Origin: Roseibium salinum
GTDB taxonomy: Bacteria > Pseudomonadota > Alphaproteobacteria > Rhizobiales > Stappiaceae
DNA length: 64,000 bases
Direction of reading: 5' to 3'
Assembly (NCBI RefSeq): GCF_026240905.1
Contig: NZ_JAPEVI010000003.1
Location: 4,156,501 to 4,220,500, forward strand
The translations under genes and the position numbers were made by a program. Below are positions 1 through 8,002 of this stretch, piece after piece; the stretch's first letter is position 1; the number at the start of each line of letters is the position of its first letter. A model generated the notes under the pieces. That model was not told the origin of the DNA and ran no database searches. It saw only the letters and a program-made list of their open reading frames with translations.

Positions 1-789
1 GCCGGTGAGCGCCGCCCGGGCCATGATCGCCTTGCGGGCCGCCTGGAAGGCCGTCTCGACCGCCGACCCGTAGCGGTCTGAGCTGCGCCGTTCATGGGTG
101 AAGGCCTGCAGAGTGCGCACGGAGCCCAGCATCTCGCCGGCATAGGCGGACGCATCGGCCAGGGTGTCCTGCGCGAAGCGGGATCTCTTGCGCACCTGGC
201 GCCCGAAGCCGAGGATGGGAACCAGAATGACCGGTATAGCCGCCAGAACGATGACGGACAGGCGCGGACTGGTCACGACCATCATCACCGCGGCGCCGGC
301 AAACATGATCAGGTTGCGCATGGCAAGCGACGCGCTCGCGCCGAAGGCCGCCTTGATCTGCGTGGTGTCCGCCGTCAGCCGGGAGAGGATTTCCCCGGAT
401 TTCGCGCTGTCGTAAAAGGCGGGGCTGAGGCGGGTCATGTGGGCGAAGACATCGCTGCGGATTTCCGCAACGACCCTCTCGCCGATCCACATCACCAGGA
501 AGTAGCGGATGGAACTTGCCAGCGACAGGGCACAGACAACGCCGATCAGGACGACGAAATAGGAATTGACCAGCGCCGGATCGTCCGCGCCGAAGCCGTT
601 GTCGATCATCCGGCGGACGGCCGCCGGCAGGATCAGCGTGATGACCGCGGCCGAAAACAGCGCGATTATGGCCGCGCCCACCATGCCCTTGTGCTTGAGC
701 AGATAAGGCAGCAGCCGGGCCAGCGGCCTGAGCGATCTGCGCGGTGGCGTCGGGGCGGACCGGGTTTCGGAAACTGGGGCGTCGGCCAC
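1..789 (-). CDS. ABC exporter, N-terminal transmembrane half (truncated by window edge)
   Basis: About 263 N-terminal residues of an ABC transporter with a fused permease and ATPase layout (MsbA/BmrA-like half exporter). The visible part is the type-1 exporter transmembrane domain: hydrophobic helices beginning around residue 35 (GAAIIALFSAAVITLILPAA), a cytoplasmic loop with GERVVAEIRSDVFAHM, and the stretch SGEILSRLTADTTQIKAAFG, which is characteristic of this domain. The ATPase half lies beyond position 1. The GTG start at 789 has a good ribosome site (gaggag) about 8 nt upstream; an in-frame GTG at 825 has none. It is divergent from rpmE. The substrate cannot be told from this half; lipid or drug export is the family norm. 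Confidence 0.85.
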   Translation of the reverse strand, partial: MADAPVSETRSAPTPPRRSLRPLARLLPYLLKHKGMVGAAIIALFSAAVITLILPAAVRRMIDNGFGADDPALVNSYFVVLIGVVCALSLASSIRYFLVMWIGERVVAEIRSDVFAHMTRLSPAFYDSAKSGEILSRLTADTTQIKAAFGASASLAMRNLIMFAGAAVMMVVTSPRLSVIVLAAIPVILVPILGFGRQVRKRSRFAQDTLADASAYAGEMLGSVRTLQAFTHERRSSDRYGSAVETAFQAARKAIMARAALTG

Positions 790-1080
790 AGGGCTCTCCT
801 CTTGGTTTGCGTCCGTCTTTACCACGATCGGACAGACGCTCAATGGCAAAGGTCAAGTGCGGCCGGCATGCGTGACCCGATGCATCCGCGGTTCCGATTG
901 AACAGCAATGGAATTTGCGGGAAAATGCCCCTTGTTTTGCCGGGCACCTTGGGGTATATCCCCGCCTCATGTTTCTGAGGGCGGCGTCCGCAACCGGATC
1001 GGCGGCCCTTCATTTCGTTTTGCGTTCGTGTAGCGGCTTTGAGGGCAAAGACACTACAGAGGCGCTTGAAAGGACCGGCC

Positions 1081-1305
1081 ATGAAAGCGGATATTCATCC
1101 CGACTACCATTCCATCAAGGTCGTCATGACCGATGGCACCGAATACTTCACCCGCTCCACTTATGGTGCGGAAGGCGATACGCTGACGCTCGACATCGAC
1201 GCGAACTCGCACCCGGCCTGGACCGGCGGCGACCGCCAGCTGATGGACCGCGGCGGCCGCGTGTCCCGCTTCAAGAACAAGTTCGCTGGTTTCCTCGGCT
1301 CCTGA
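1081..1305 (+). CDS. rpmE: 50S ribosomal protein L31
   Basis: A 74-residue L31 of the large ribosomal subunit. It begins [20 protein letters not shown] and carries the family's HPAWTGG and [13 protein letters not shown] segments. It has no cysteine, so it belongs to the zinc-free (C-minus) form of L31 rather than the form that stores zinc. It is transcribed alone, divergent from the ABC exporter and followed by a strong terminator. The start follows from the conserved N-terminus. Confidence 0.97.
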   Translation: MKADIHPDYHSIKVVMTDGTEYFTRSTYGAEGDTLTLDIDANSHPAWTGGDRQLMDRGGRVSRFKNKFAGFLGS

Positions 1306-1334
1306 TCGCCGCAAGAAACAGCTACGAGCGATGA

Positions 1335-1358
1335 ACCCGGCCCCAGGCCGGGTTTTTT
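1335..1358 (+). terminator. Rho-independent terminator of rpmE
   Basis: An 8-bp GC-rich stem (acccggcc/ggccgggt) with a short loop, followed by six T. It lies 30 nt after the rpmE stop codon. Confidence 0.9.
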
Positions 1359-1408
1359 GTTGCCTGGCCTTCAGATGCCAGGAGTTGCACACCGACCCGC
1401 CTCCCGAG

Positions 1409-1440
1409 GTCATCCCCGACTCGCTCGAGTCGGGGATGAC
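1409..1440. repeat. Perfect palindrome, 15-bp arms
   Basis: GTCATCCCCGACTCG at 1409-1423 pairs with CGAGTCGGGGATGAC at 1426-1440, with only CT between the arms. It has no T tract and sits between the rpmE terminator and a larger dispersed repeat. Palindromes with gtcatccc ends are common extragenic repeats in alphaproteobacteria; its role here is unknown. Confidence 0.8.
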
Positions 1441-1494
1441 CGCCGGGGGACAAGCCGCCTTGCGGCGGCACATGCTGGGAACAAACCTTCCGAT

Positions 1495-1636
1495 CGTCAT
1501 CCCGGCCAAGCAGAGCGCGAGCCGGGATCGGAGAGCCGTCGGAAGCGAGCTTTCAGGAGGGCGTCCCGAAACAAGCCCGCCACACCTCGGCTCAGCGATC
1601 CCGGATCTACGCTTCACTCCGTCCGGGAAGACGACG
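1495..1636. repeat. Dispersed extragenic repeat, copy A
   Basis: It starts cgtcatcccggccaagcaga, contains gcgcgagccgggatcggaga, and ends with the near-inverted segment gatcccggatctacgcttca followed by ctccgtccgggaag. The two halves form an imperfect long hairpin. Similar copies lie at 28022-28268 and 54489-54632. No open frame is conserved among the three. This copy differs from the others at several positions and lacks their gacga-gta flank. Confidence 0.8.
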
Positions 1637-1666
1637 GATAGCAAGTTTCTGGCCGGCAAAACAACA

Positions 1667-1688
1667 AAAGCCGCCTTGCGGCGGCTTT
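1667..1688 (-). terminator. Terminator of rcdA
   Basis: Stem aaagccgcc/ggcggcttt with a ttgc loop. Read on the minus strand it is followed by ttttgttgtttt, the expected U tract, 25 nt downstream of the rcdA stop. The core ccgccttgcggcgg also occurs at 1457-1470. Confidence 0.85.
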
Positions 1689-1713
1689 CGAAATCAGGAT
1701 CCGCGGTGAGGGA

Positions 1714-2256
1714 TCAGCCGAGCTTGCCGAACGCGGCGCGCAGCTGGCTGAGCTGGGAGGCGACCGGGTTGTCGTCGTTCGCTTCTTCCGGATGCTCTTC
1801 GGCGTCCTTGCGGTAAAGCATCTTGTCGAGATGCACGATCCGCTCCTGAAGCCGCGTGGAGCGCTCGACCAGTTCGCGCAACGTTGCGGGAAGTTCGTTC
1901 CAGGACGGGCCGCCGGTGGCGCTGCTGAGCTTGTCGAGGCGGACCTTGTTCTTGTCGCTGCCGGCCTGTTCGCGGGACATTTCGCCTTCGTTGACGGCGC
2001 GCTGCAGCAGAAGCCAGGAGGCAAGCTGCATAAGGCGCGTGGTCAGGCGCATGGATTCGGTGGCATAGGCGAGGGATGCCGGGCGCGGCAGCTTCTTGGC
2101 TTCTTCGCGGCCGCTTCCGTCCAGATACATCGCCGTCTCCTCGACCAGCGCCATACCCTCCTGGAACAGATGCTGGAAGTTGTCCGAGCTGGCAAGATGA
2201 GGAGCGATATGCACAGTGGCTATTGAACCAGCGGCTTTCTTGATGTCGTCCGTCAT
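1714..2256 (-). CDS. rcdA: RcdA, ClpXP adaptor for CtrA degradation (DUF1465)
   Basis: A 180-residue DUF1465 protein. In Caulobacter, RcdA works with CpdR and PopA to bring the master regulator CtrA to the ClpXP protease at the cell pole. The family pattern is visible: a helical N-terminal half including FQHLFQEGMALVEETAMYLDG (positions about 27-47), the MRLTTRLMQLASWLLLQRAV helix, and a second helical half with LQERIVHLDKMLYRK, then a flexible acidic tail (DAEEHPEEANDDNP). The start at 2256 is the only plausible one for the conserved N-terminus. A CtrA-like box lies about 150 nt upstream, in line with CtrA control of rcdA known in Caulobacter. The gene is monocistronic with its own terminator. 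Confidence 0.93.
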   Translation of the reverse strand: MTDDIKKAAGSIATVHIAPHLASSDNFQHLFQEGMALVEETAMYLDGSGREEAKKLPRPASLAYATESMRLTTRLMQLASWLLLQRAVNEGEMSREQAGSDKNKVRLDKLSSATGGPSWNELPATLRELVERSTRLQERIVHLDKMLYRKDAEEHPEEANDDNPVASQLSQLRAAFGKLG

Positions 2257-2407
2257 GGGATTACTACGCCTCAGTTACATTTCCGGTTCACCCTGGCATC
2301 TTCTTCCGACTGTCCCGGATTATGACACTCCGGACAATCCTGTTCCTTTTTGGAACGATGCAGGACTTCATGCCTTTAGCTGAGCAATCTGTGTGCCAGT
2401 TACGATG

Positions 2408-2422
2408 GTAAATGGCGGTTAA
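2408..2422. promoter_or_regulatory. CtrA-like box upstream of rcdA
   Basis: GTAA-atggcgg-TTAA matches the CtrA consensus TTAA-N7-TTAA at seven of eight positions with exact spacing. It lies about 150 nt upstream of the rcdA start codon in an otherwise AT-richer gap. The match is seen in the sequence; binding is inference. Confidence 0.45.
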
Positions 2423-2456
2423 CCAGAACATTGACAATGTACTATGAGGCGCGGCC

Positions 2457-2484
2457 AAAAAAAGAGCCGCATGGTTGCGGCTCT
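2457..2484 (-). terminator. Terminator downstream of the DUF1192 gene
   Basis: An 8-bp stem agagccgc/gcggctct with a 6-nt loop. On the minus strand it is followed by seven U. It would end the transcript of the small gene at 2671-2868, about 190 nt after its stop. The rest of 2257-2670 holds no gene I can recognise. Confidence 0.75.
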
Positions 2485-2670
2485 GAGTCTTTAACAGGGA
2501 GGCGTCAAACAGAGTGGACAGGAGCCACTCACATCCAGATGACTGGATGAATAAATTTATACTTTGGAAAGATTAACAAGAGGTAAATGAGTTAAATTTT
2601 ACCTACCGCCACTGCCTCTCAGGATGGCCGGTAACAGCAATATTATTAATCACTGCAATAATTTACGAGG

Positions 2671-2868
2671 CTATTTCTGGAAAATCGAATTGGCCGCATC
2701 GCGAATATTCCCGCGTTGCTCCAACTCCCTCCGGGTGCGGTCGATTTCCTCGGTCAGTGCATCGATCCGTTCTGCAAGGTCGCTCTCCGACAGTTTGGAC
2801 AGATCCTCGCCGACGCTGATTGCACCGGGGATGAATTTTCTGGGGACATCGTCGTCGAACAGGCCCAT
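2671..2868 (-). CDS. DUF1192 family small protein
   Basis: A 65-residue protein starting MGLFDDDVPRKFIPG, followed by an acidic-basic coiled-coil-like helix (LSESDLAERIDALTEEIDRT). This matches DUF1192, a short conserved alphaproteobacterial family without known function. The start at 2868 is set by the ggaag site 8 nt upstream; a longer frame reaching 2976 has no ribosome site and runs into the divergent promoter region. It is divergent from the quinone oxidoreductase gene. Confidence 0.85.
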   Translation of the reverse strand: MGLFDDDVPRKFIPGAISVGEDLSKLSESDLAERIDALTEEIDRTRRELEQRGNIRDAANSIFQK

Positions 2869-3018
2869 GGTTTTTCTTCCCTGAACAGTGTCACGCAAAT
2901 CGACCGCGGCCTGCTTGTGCAGTCCGCGTGCCTTCAAATACGTTCGGACTGCCTTTACCATATGCCAGGCAGGCACGGCCTAGCCAGTCCCAAAATGAAC
3001 CAAAAGGAAGCTCCTTCA

Positions 3019-4023
3019 ATGCAGAATCTGCCGGATAGCATGTCCGTGATCGCGATTTCCGAGCCCGGAGGCCCTGAGGTCCTGATGGTGCAGCAACGGC
3101 CCCTGCCGGAGCCGGGGCCGGGCGAGATCCTGATCCGGGTCGCGGCAGCAGGGGTGAACCGGCCGGACGTCCTGCAGCGCCAGGGCGCCTATCCGCCGCC
3201 GAAAGGCGCGTCCGATCTGCCCGGGCTCGAGGTTGCCGGAGAAGTGGTCGCGTGCGGCGAGGGCGCGGCCCGCCACAGGATCGGCGACAAGGTGACGGCG
3301 CTTGCCCCCGGCGGCGGCTATGCGGCCTTCTGCAAGGTGCCTGAGGGCCATGCGCTGCCGGTGCCCGCCGGCCTGACGATGGCAGAGGCCGCGGCCCTGC
3401 CGGAGACCTTCTTCACGGTGTGGTCGAATGTCTTCGACCGGTGCGGCCTCAAGGGCGGCGAGCGGTTTCTGGTCCATGGCGGCACGTCCGGAATCGGGAC
3501 AACCGCCATCCAGCTGGCAAAGGCCTTCGGGGCGGAAGTCTTCACGACCGTCGGTTCGGCCGAAAAGGTGGCGGCGGCCGCGCGGCTCGGCGCGGATCAC
3601 GTCATCAATTACCGCGAACAGGCGTTCGAAAAGGCCATTCTGGAGATTACCGGCGGAGAGGGGGTCGACGTGATCCTCGACATGGTCGGCGGCGACTATG
3701 TGGAGCGGAACTGGAAAGCGGCGGCCGTGGAAGGGCGGATCTGCCAGATCGCGACGCTCAGGGGCGTGGCGGAGACCGTGAATTTCTCCCGGCTCATGGT
3801 GAAGCGGCTGACCCATACGGGCTCGACGCTGCGGCCCCGCGACGACGCCTTCAAGACCGCGATCGCGGACAGGCTGAAAGACAAGGTCTGGCCGCTGATC
3901 GAACAGGGAAAGATCAGGCCGGTGATGGACTCGACCTTTCCGCTCGCCCGGGCCGTGGAGGCACACGGGCGGATCGAAAGCTCCGATCATATCGGCAAAA
4001 TCGTGCTGACGCTGGAGGACTGA
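3019..4023 (+). CDS. NAD(P)H:quinone oxidoreductase, zinc-free MDR family
   Basis: A 334-residue member of the quinone oxidoreductase/PIG3 branch of the medium-chain dehydrogenases, which reduces quinones with NADPH. The N-terminal catalytic fold carries VAAAGVNRPDVLQRQGAYPP, and the nucleotide-binding fold has LVHGGTSGIGTTAIQLAKAF (the glycine-rich AxxGxxG-type turn). The structural and catalytic zinc cysteines of alcohol dehydrogenases are absent, as expected in this branch. The start at 3019 has ggaag about 9 nt upstream; an in-frame ATG at 2995 is less well placed. The exact substrate is not known. Confidence 0.88.
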   Translation: MQNLPDSMSVIAISEPGGPEVLMVQQRPLPEPGPGEILIRVAAAGVNRPDVLQRQGAYPPPKGASDLPGLEVAGEVVACGEGAARHRIGDKVTALAPGGGYAAFCKVPEGHALPVPAGLTMAEAAALPETFFTVWSNVFDRCGLKGGERFLVHGGTSGIGTTAIQLAKAFGAEVFTTVGSAEKVAAAARLGADHVINYREQAFEKAILEITGGEGVDVILDMVGGDYVERNWKAAAVEGRICQIATLRGVAETVNFSRLMVKRLTHTGSTLRPRDDAFKTAIADRLKDKVWPLIEQGKIRPVMDSTFPLARAVEAHGRIESSDHIGKIVLTLED

Positions 4024-4187
4024 GTTTCACCCGTGGATCGTGAAGCGCAAAATGCGTCAAAATGCGCGAGCCCATTTGCGTTTTCGCACTATTCCCCCTA
4101 TATTCCGGGTACTTCCCATTATTTCAGCAATGGACCATCGCTTTTTCGCCCCGCCGGGCGCGGAAGCAGACGAGAGGAATTTATCTG

Positions 4188-5006
4188 ATGGCGAATACGC
4201 CGCTTATGCCGAAGGCCACCGCCGTCTGGCTCGTAGACAATACCGCGCTGAGCTTCTCTCAGATTGCGTCCTTCTGCCGGCTTCATCCGCTGGAAGTGAA
4301 GGCGATCGCCGATGGTGAAGCCGCGCAGGGGATCAAGGGTCTGGACCCGATCCTGACCGGCCAGCTGACGAGAGAAGAAGTCGAGAAGGCCCAGAAGGAC
4401 CCGAACTATCAGCTCAAGCTGCAGGGCTCGAAAGTGGTGGTGCCGGAATCCAAGCGCAAGGGACCGCGCTACACGCCGGTTTCCCGCCGCCAGGACCGCC
4501 CGAACGCTATTCTGTGGCTGGTGCGCAACCATCCGGAGCTGAAGGACGCCCAGATCATGCGCCTGGTCGGCACCACCAAGCCGACCATCGCCGCCATCCG
4601 CGACCGCACGCACTGGAATTCGTCGAACCTGACGCCGTCCGACCCGGTCACGCTCGGCCTGTGCAGCCAGCTTGAACTGGACATGGAAGTCGAAAAGGGC
4701 GCCAAGAACCTGCCGCAGCCGGTCGCCGGTGCCGCCGCCGAAACGCTGATGCCGGTCGAAGACAGCACCAGCGACGACGCAATCGCGGCCGCCTTCTCCT
4801 TCGGCACGAGCAAGCCGAAGCGCGAAGAGGAAGAGGCCATCGACGCCGATGCGGTCTTTGCGAAGCTGAACTCGCTGAAAACCGCCGACACCGATGCCGA
4901 TAGCGATGAAGACAGCGCAGCCGAAGAAGTCGAAGAAGCCGACGAAGGCGTTGAAATCGAAGACGCAGGCAGCGACGACGACGAAGACAACGAAGACAAC
5001 AAGTAA
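4188..5006 (+). CDS. trcR: TrcR, RNA-polymerase-tracking cell-cycle regulator (DUF1013)
   Basis: A 272-residue DUF1013 protein. In Caulobacter, TrcR associates with RNA polymerase and supports cell-cycle promoters. The N-terminal part (MPKATAVWLVDNTALSFSQI and AIADGEAAQGIKGLDPI) and the second HTH-like unit (NAILWLVRNHPELKDAQIMR followed by TTKPTIAAIRDRTHWN) are the conserved domains. After about residue 200 the chain becomes low-complexity and ends in a strongly acidic tail of Asp and Glu. The start at 4188 has gagagga upstream and gives the conserved MANTPLMP. A terminator follows. The neighbours (DUF1192, rcdA) fit a cell-cycle neighbourhood. Confidence 0.93.
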   Translation: MANTPLMPKATAVWLVDNTALSFSQIASFCRLHPLEVKAIADGEAAQGIKGLDPILTGQLTREEVEKAQKDPNYQLKLQGSKVVVPESKRKGPRYTPVSRRQDRPNAILWLVRNHPELKDAQIMRLVGTTKPTIAAIRDRTHWNSSNLTPSDPVTLGLCSQLELDMEVEKGAKNLPQPVAGAAAETLMPVEDSTSDDAIAAAFSFGTSKPKREEEEAIDADAVFAKLNSLKTADTDADSDEDSAAEEVEEADEGVEIEDAGSDDDEDNEDNK

Positions 5007-5032
5007 GCTTCTGCCTGTCCTATGACCGCAGG

Positions 5033-5061
5033 AACCGCCGGCCGATCGCCGGCGGTTTTTT
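5033..5061 (+). terminator. Terminator of trcR
   Basis: Stem aaccgccgg/ccggcggtt followed by a run of T, 26 nt after the trcR stop. Confidence 0.9.
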
Positions 5062-5389
5062 GTTGGGCGCGTCTCGCAACCGGGTGCGGACCCCGGAACG
5101 CCGACACGCCCGGTGCCGAAGCTTTCATGAGCTTCGACCTCCTTCCCTAAAGAACTTTTGCGCGTGCGCAGCGCTCGTCCGAAACGGGCGTGTGACGCAG
5201 GCTCAAGGGCCGTCGATCAGCGGATATCCTGCGTCGGGTCACGGATGACGATCAGGTTCCAGAGTCGGACGTGGATGGAATCTTCAGCAAACAGATTGCA
5301 TAGTGCAATCAGTTAAGTTAGCCTCGTGGACGATATCATGACGCAACCAGAGCGCTGCGAAAGTCTCCCGTGTGAAGAAAGGAAGGGGT
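5062..5389. other. Gap with no recognisable gene
   Basis: I see no conserved coding frame. There is a small hairpin (gaagctttcatgagcttc, about 5118-5135). This is the junction between the conserved trcR region and the accessory stretch. Confidence 0.5.
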
Positions 5390-5920
5390 ATGGCGAAGCT
5401 TGTTTTTGGAATGAACCATTCCCTGGACGGCTATGTCGACCATGAGGCGTTTGCGCCTGGTCCCGACCTTTTTCGTCACTGGATAGAGCATGTGCGTGGC
5501 CTGAGCGGCAGCGTGTACGGTCGCCGCATATACGAGATGATGCGCTATTGGGACGAGGACCTTCCCGAGTGGACACCGGATCAACTCGAGTTTGCGGCGG
5601 CGTGGCGGCGCCAACCGAAATGGGTTGTGTCGCGCACCTTGAGCTCCGTCGGCCCCAACGCCACACTTGTCGGCGATGACATCGAGGCGGCGATCCGCGA
5701 GCTGAAGGCTCAACACGGCGGGGAGATTGCCGTCGCCGGACCGGAGCTGGCGCAAAGCCTGACCGATCTCGGTCTCATTGACGAGTATCGCCTCTACCTC
5801 CACCCCGTCGTACTCGGTCGCGGCACGCCGTTCTTTGCCGGACCGCGGCCGCGGCTCCACCGTGTGGCCAGCGATATGATCGGCGAGGATGTGATCAGGT
5901 TGACCTACGTTCCTGCCTGA
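5390..5920 (+). CDS. Dihydrofolate-reductase-like protein (RibD C-terminal domain)
   Basis: A 176-residue member of the DHFR/RibD_C superfamily, a NADPH-dependent reductase fold. Typical features are the N-terminal strand and turn KLVFGMNHSLDGYVD, the VYGRRIYEMMRYW helix, KWVVSRTL, and the C-terminal GGEIAVAGPELAQSL and RLYLHPVVLGRGTPFF segments (nucleotide-site glycine motif and conserved HPVVLGxG). The stand-alone forms have mostly unknown substrates and are not the housekeeping folA. The start at 5390 uses aagga/ggaagg just upstream. It stands directly before arr, 30 nt away, and may share its transcript. Confidence 0.85.
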   Translation: MAKLVFGMNHSLDGYVDHEAFAPGPDLFRHWIEHVRGLSGSVYGRRIYEMMRYWDEDLPEWTPDQLEFAAAWRRQPKWVVSRTLSSVGPNATLVGDDIEAAIRELKAQHGGEIAVAGPELAQSLTDLGLIDEYRLYLHPVVLGRGTPFFAGPRPRLHRVASDMIGEDVIRLTYVPA

Positions 5921-5950
5921 TCACGCGCAGTTGCCGACACACTACGCCGA

Positions 5951-6382
5951 ATGGAGCCTCCAGCCTTGTCCGCTTCAGCCAGCATGTTTGCCCAGTCGTT
6001 CTTTCACGGCACGCGCGCCGACTTGAAAACCGGAGACCTGATTGTCGTCGGTTACCAATCCAACTTCACCAGTACCCGGCGGCTGTCCTGGGTCTATTTT
6101 TCGGGCACGCTCGACGCGGCGATCTGGGGCGCCGAACTCGCGGCCGGAAGCGGACCCGAACGGATCTATGTCGTGGAGCCGACCGGGCCGATCGAGGACG
6201 ATCCCAACCTGACCGACAAGAAGTTTCCCGGCAATCCGACCCTGTCCTATCGTTCCCGGGAGCCATTGCGCGTCATCGCCGAAGTTACGAAGTGGCAAGG
6301 GCACACGCCCGAAAGGCTGCAGCAGATGAAGGACGGTCTCGCCCGCTTGCAGGCCGAAGGCAAGGCGGAGATTATCGATTAG
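5951..6382 (+). CDS. arr: NAD+:rifampin ADP-ribosyltransferase (Arr)
   Basis: A 143-residue Arr enzyme, which inactivates rifamycins by adding ADP-ribose to the C23 hydroxyl. The family signatures are nearly complete: FFHGTRADLKTGD, TLDAAIWGAELA, and VEPTGPIEDDPNLTDKKFPG followed by NPT-SYRS. The catalytic residues described for the mycobacterial enzyme fall at the same positions here: His19, Tyr49 and Asp84. Counting from the ATG at 5951 therefore gives the family length and numbering, which supports this start although the ribosome site is weak; 5984 is an alternative. It sits in an accessory stretch, which suggests acquisition by transfer. Confidence 0.95.
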   Translation: MEPPALSASASMFAQSFFHGTRADLKTGDLIVVGYQSNFTSTRRLSWVYFSGTLDAAIWGAELAAGSGPERIYVVEPTGPIEDDPNLTDKKFPGNPTLSYRSREPLRVIAEVTKWQGHTPERLQQMKDGLARLQAEGKAEIID

Positions 6383-6461
6383 ATTACAGGGAAATCGATT
6401 GCTGCCGCCTATTCGCCCAACCGCACCCGGGCTAGTTCCACCACCTCTCCCCAAGGCTGTC

Positions 6462-6587
6462 GCCCCAATCCCGCCAAACCCCGAGCCTCACCGCTCCGTC
6501 AGCTTCAACTCGATCCGCCGGTTCTTCGCCAGTGCTTCCGGTGAATCGCCTTCCGCCAGCGGCTGGTGTTCGCCGAAGCCGGTGGCT
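6462..6587 (-). pseudogene. 3'-terminal fragment of the ompA-like gene (duplicate of 10715-10841)
   Basis: On the minus strand this encodes only the last residues (TGFGEHQPLAEG, then DSPEALAKNRRIELKLTER) of the ompA-like protein that is intact at 10742-11776, plus about 20 bases after its stop. The match runs to about 126 bp with only a handful of differences. Those in the coding part are mostly synonymous (gat/gac, tca/tcg), plus a Thr for Ala change. Nothing upstream in this frame resembles the rest of the gene. It marks one edge of an inserted segment. Confidence 0.85.
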
Positions 6588-6788
6588 CTTTTGCACCCGA
6601 CGTGCTGTTTTCTGCCCATCTGCGCTTCGCCCGGTCCGGGACAACGAACTGGTGGTCTGCCATTCCCCTGAACCGTCGGCAGACAGCCGGAGGATCTTTT
6701 TGGGGCGGTTCGTGTATGTCGTTTTCGATGGCGATCGTCTGCTGGTGGGTGGCGGTCCAACTGGTCATTGTCTGCTGGCCGCGAAGCT
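6588..6788. other. Gap, no recognisable gene
   Basis: Several short open frames on both strands cross this stretch, but none resembles a known family, has a good ribosome site, or shows convincing codon use. It separates the gene fragment from the end of the AraC gene. Confidence 0.4.
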
Positions 6789-7808
6789 TCATTGTCGATG
6801 TCGTGTTCTTCGCCGCCATTGTCCCGGGCTCATTCCCACGATCCGTTTAAAGCCCCGACTGAAAGATGCTTCCGTCTCGTAGCCTACTGATTCTGCCACG
6901 GCCCGCAGCGGCAGGGAGCCGGTTTCCATCAATTTTGCCGCGAGCTGCATACGCCAGCGTGAGAGATAGGTCATCGGTGGTGTTCCAACCACGGCATTGA
7001 AGCGTTCGGCCATTACACTGCGCGACATGCCCGCTTCGCGGGCCAATTGTTCCAGTGTCCAGTCGCGGGCCGGATGGCTGTGTATGAGCGCCAGTGCCTT
7101 GCCGATGCCTGGTGTGCGGACGGCCGCAAGCCAGCCACTCGCATTTTCCGGCAGGTCTTCCACGTACCTGCGCACGGCCGCGATGAAGATCAACTCGCAC
7201 AATCGAGACAGGACCGCGGAACTGCCAATCCTTTGACAGTGGCTCTCTTCCACGGCTGCTTGTATCAACTCCAGCAACCTGTCGTCCGGCTTGTCGTGCC
7301 TCCTTTCGCGAGGCCGGACATGGAGTATCCGGGGAAGCGCCTCCAGAAGGGGATTGAACGGTTTTGAACTGTGACCAAGAAATCCGCAAATCAGTTCGGC
7401 ACATGTGCCTTCCGAATTGCCGGTACCTTCCCCAACCTCAAGTTTGAAAGGCAGCGTGATCGTCGGATCAGGGGGCGCGAAATGGCCGAGATCCGGCGCA
7501 CTCTCGAGCGCGAGATCGCTGCCCATGCGATGAGCGTCCCCGTGAGGGAATATTATGACGCTGCCTGCTTCGAGCCGGACGCGCTCACACGCACCGGCCT
7601 CGGACACGATTTCCGCCCAGCCTTCCCCTTGCAGCATGACATGGTATTCGATCAGGCCTTGCGCTTCCGGCATCACCAGGGGCAGCAGCTCACTTGATCG
7701 AGGTGCTTCGGAAATCCACGGCGCGCGTGCATTCACTTCAAAGAATATTGCGCCGGAAAGCTGAACCACACGCAATACGTCCGATATTAGATCCGCGCGG
7801 TTCTGCAT
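6789..7808 (-). CDS. AraC-family transcriptional regulator with cupin sensor domain
   Basis: A 339-residue regulator. The N-terminal half is a cupin-like ligand domain (AraC_binding/Cupin_6 type) with LIEYHVMLQGEGWAEI and the typical AGSVIIFPHGDAHRMGSD. The C-terminal 100 residues carry the two AraC helix-turn-helix units (WTLEQLAREAGMSRSVMAER and PLRAVAESVGYETEASFSRG, then FKRIVGMSPGQWRR). The start at 7808 is set by aaaggag 5 nt upstream; an ATG at 7832 is in frame but lacks a site. It is divergent from the methyltransferase gene at 8003, so control of that cassette is likely. The effector is unknown. Confidence 0.9.
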   Translation of the reverse strand: MQNRADLISDVLRVVQLSGAIFFEVNARAPWISEAPRSSELLPLVMPEAQGLIEYHVMLQGEGWAEIVSEAGACERVRLEAGSVIIFPHGDAHRMGSDLALESAPDLGHFAPPDPTITLPFKLEVGEGTGNSEGTCAELICGFLGHSSKPFNPLLEALPRILHVRPRERRHDKPDDRLLELIQAAVEESHCQRIGSSAVLSRLCELIFIAAVRRYVEDLPENASGWLAAVRTPGIGKALALIHSHPARDWTLEQLAREAGMSRSVMAERFNAVVGTPPMTYLSRWRMQLAAKLMETGSLPLRAVAESVGYETEASFSRGFKRIVGMSPGQWRRRTRHRQ

Positions 7809-8002
7809 TCGCTCTCCTTTTGACAGTGCCATTGGTCACACGGCTTGCGATCAATTTTGCCGGACGATGGGACATACATGTCAGACGCTCGCACATTCAC
7901 ACGGTGGGAGTGCCCGACTAGAAACTCCGGCGACCAGGACGTGGATATTGACGCGACCTGAAAACTTGATTGTCGCCACGATTTACTAGAAGGAACCGTC
8001 CA
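7809..8002. promoter_or_regulatory. Divergent promoter region between AraC regulator and methyltransferase
   Basis: A 194-bp spacer between the two divergent start codons. It must hold both promoters and probably the AraC operator. I cannot point to an operator with confidence. Confidence 0.4.

Noticed and set aside
840..1080. A second small gene between the ABC exporter and rpmE
   Set aside because: Short frames on both strands lack ribosome sites and similarity to any family; this is the divergent promoter region.
6505..6819. A 104-codon minus-strand frame over the gene fragment and gap
   Set aside because: No family, no ribosome site; it overlaps the AraC end and reads the ompA-like fragment in the wrong frame.
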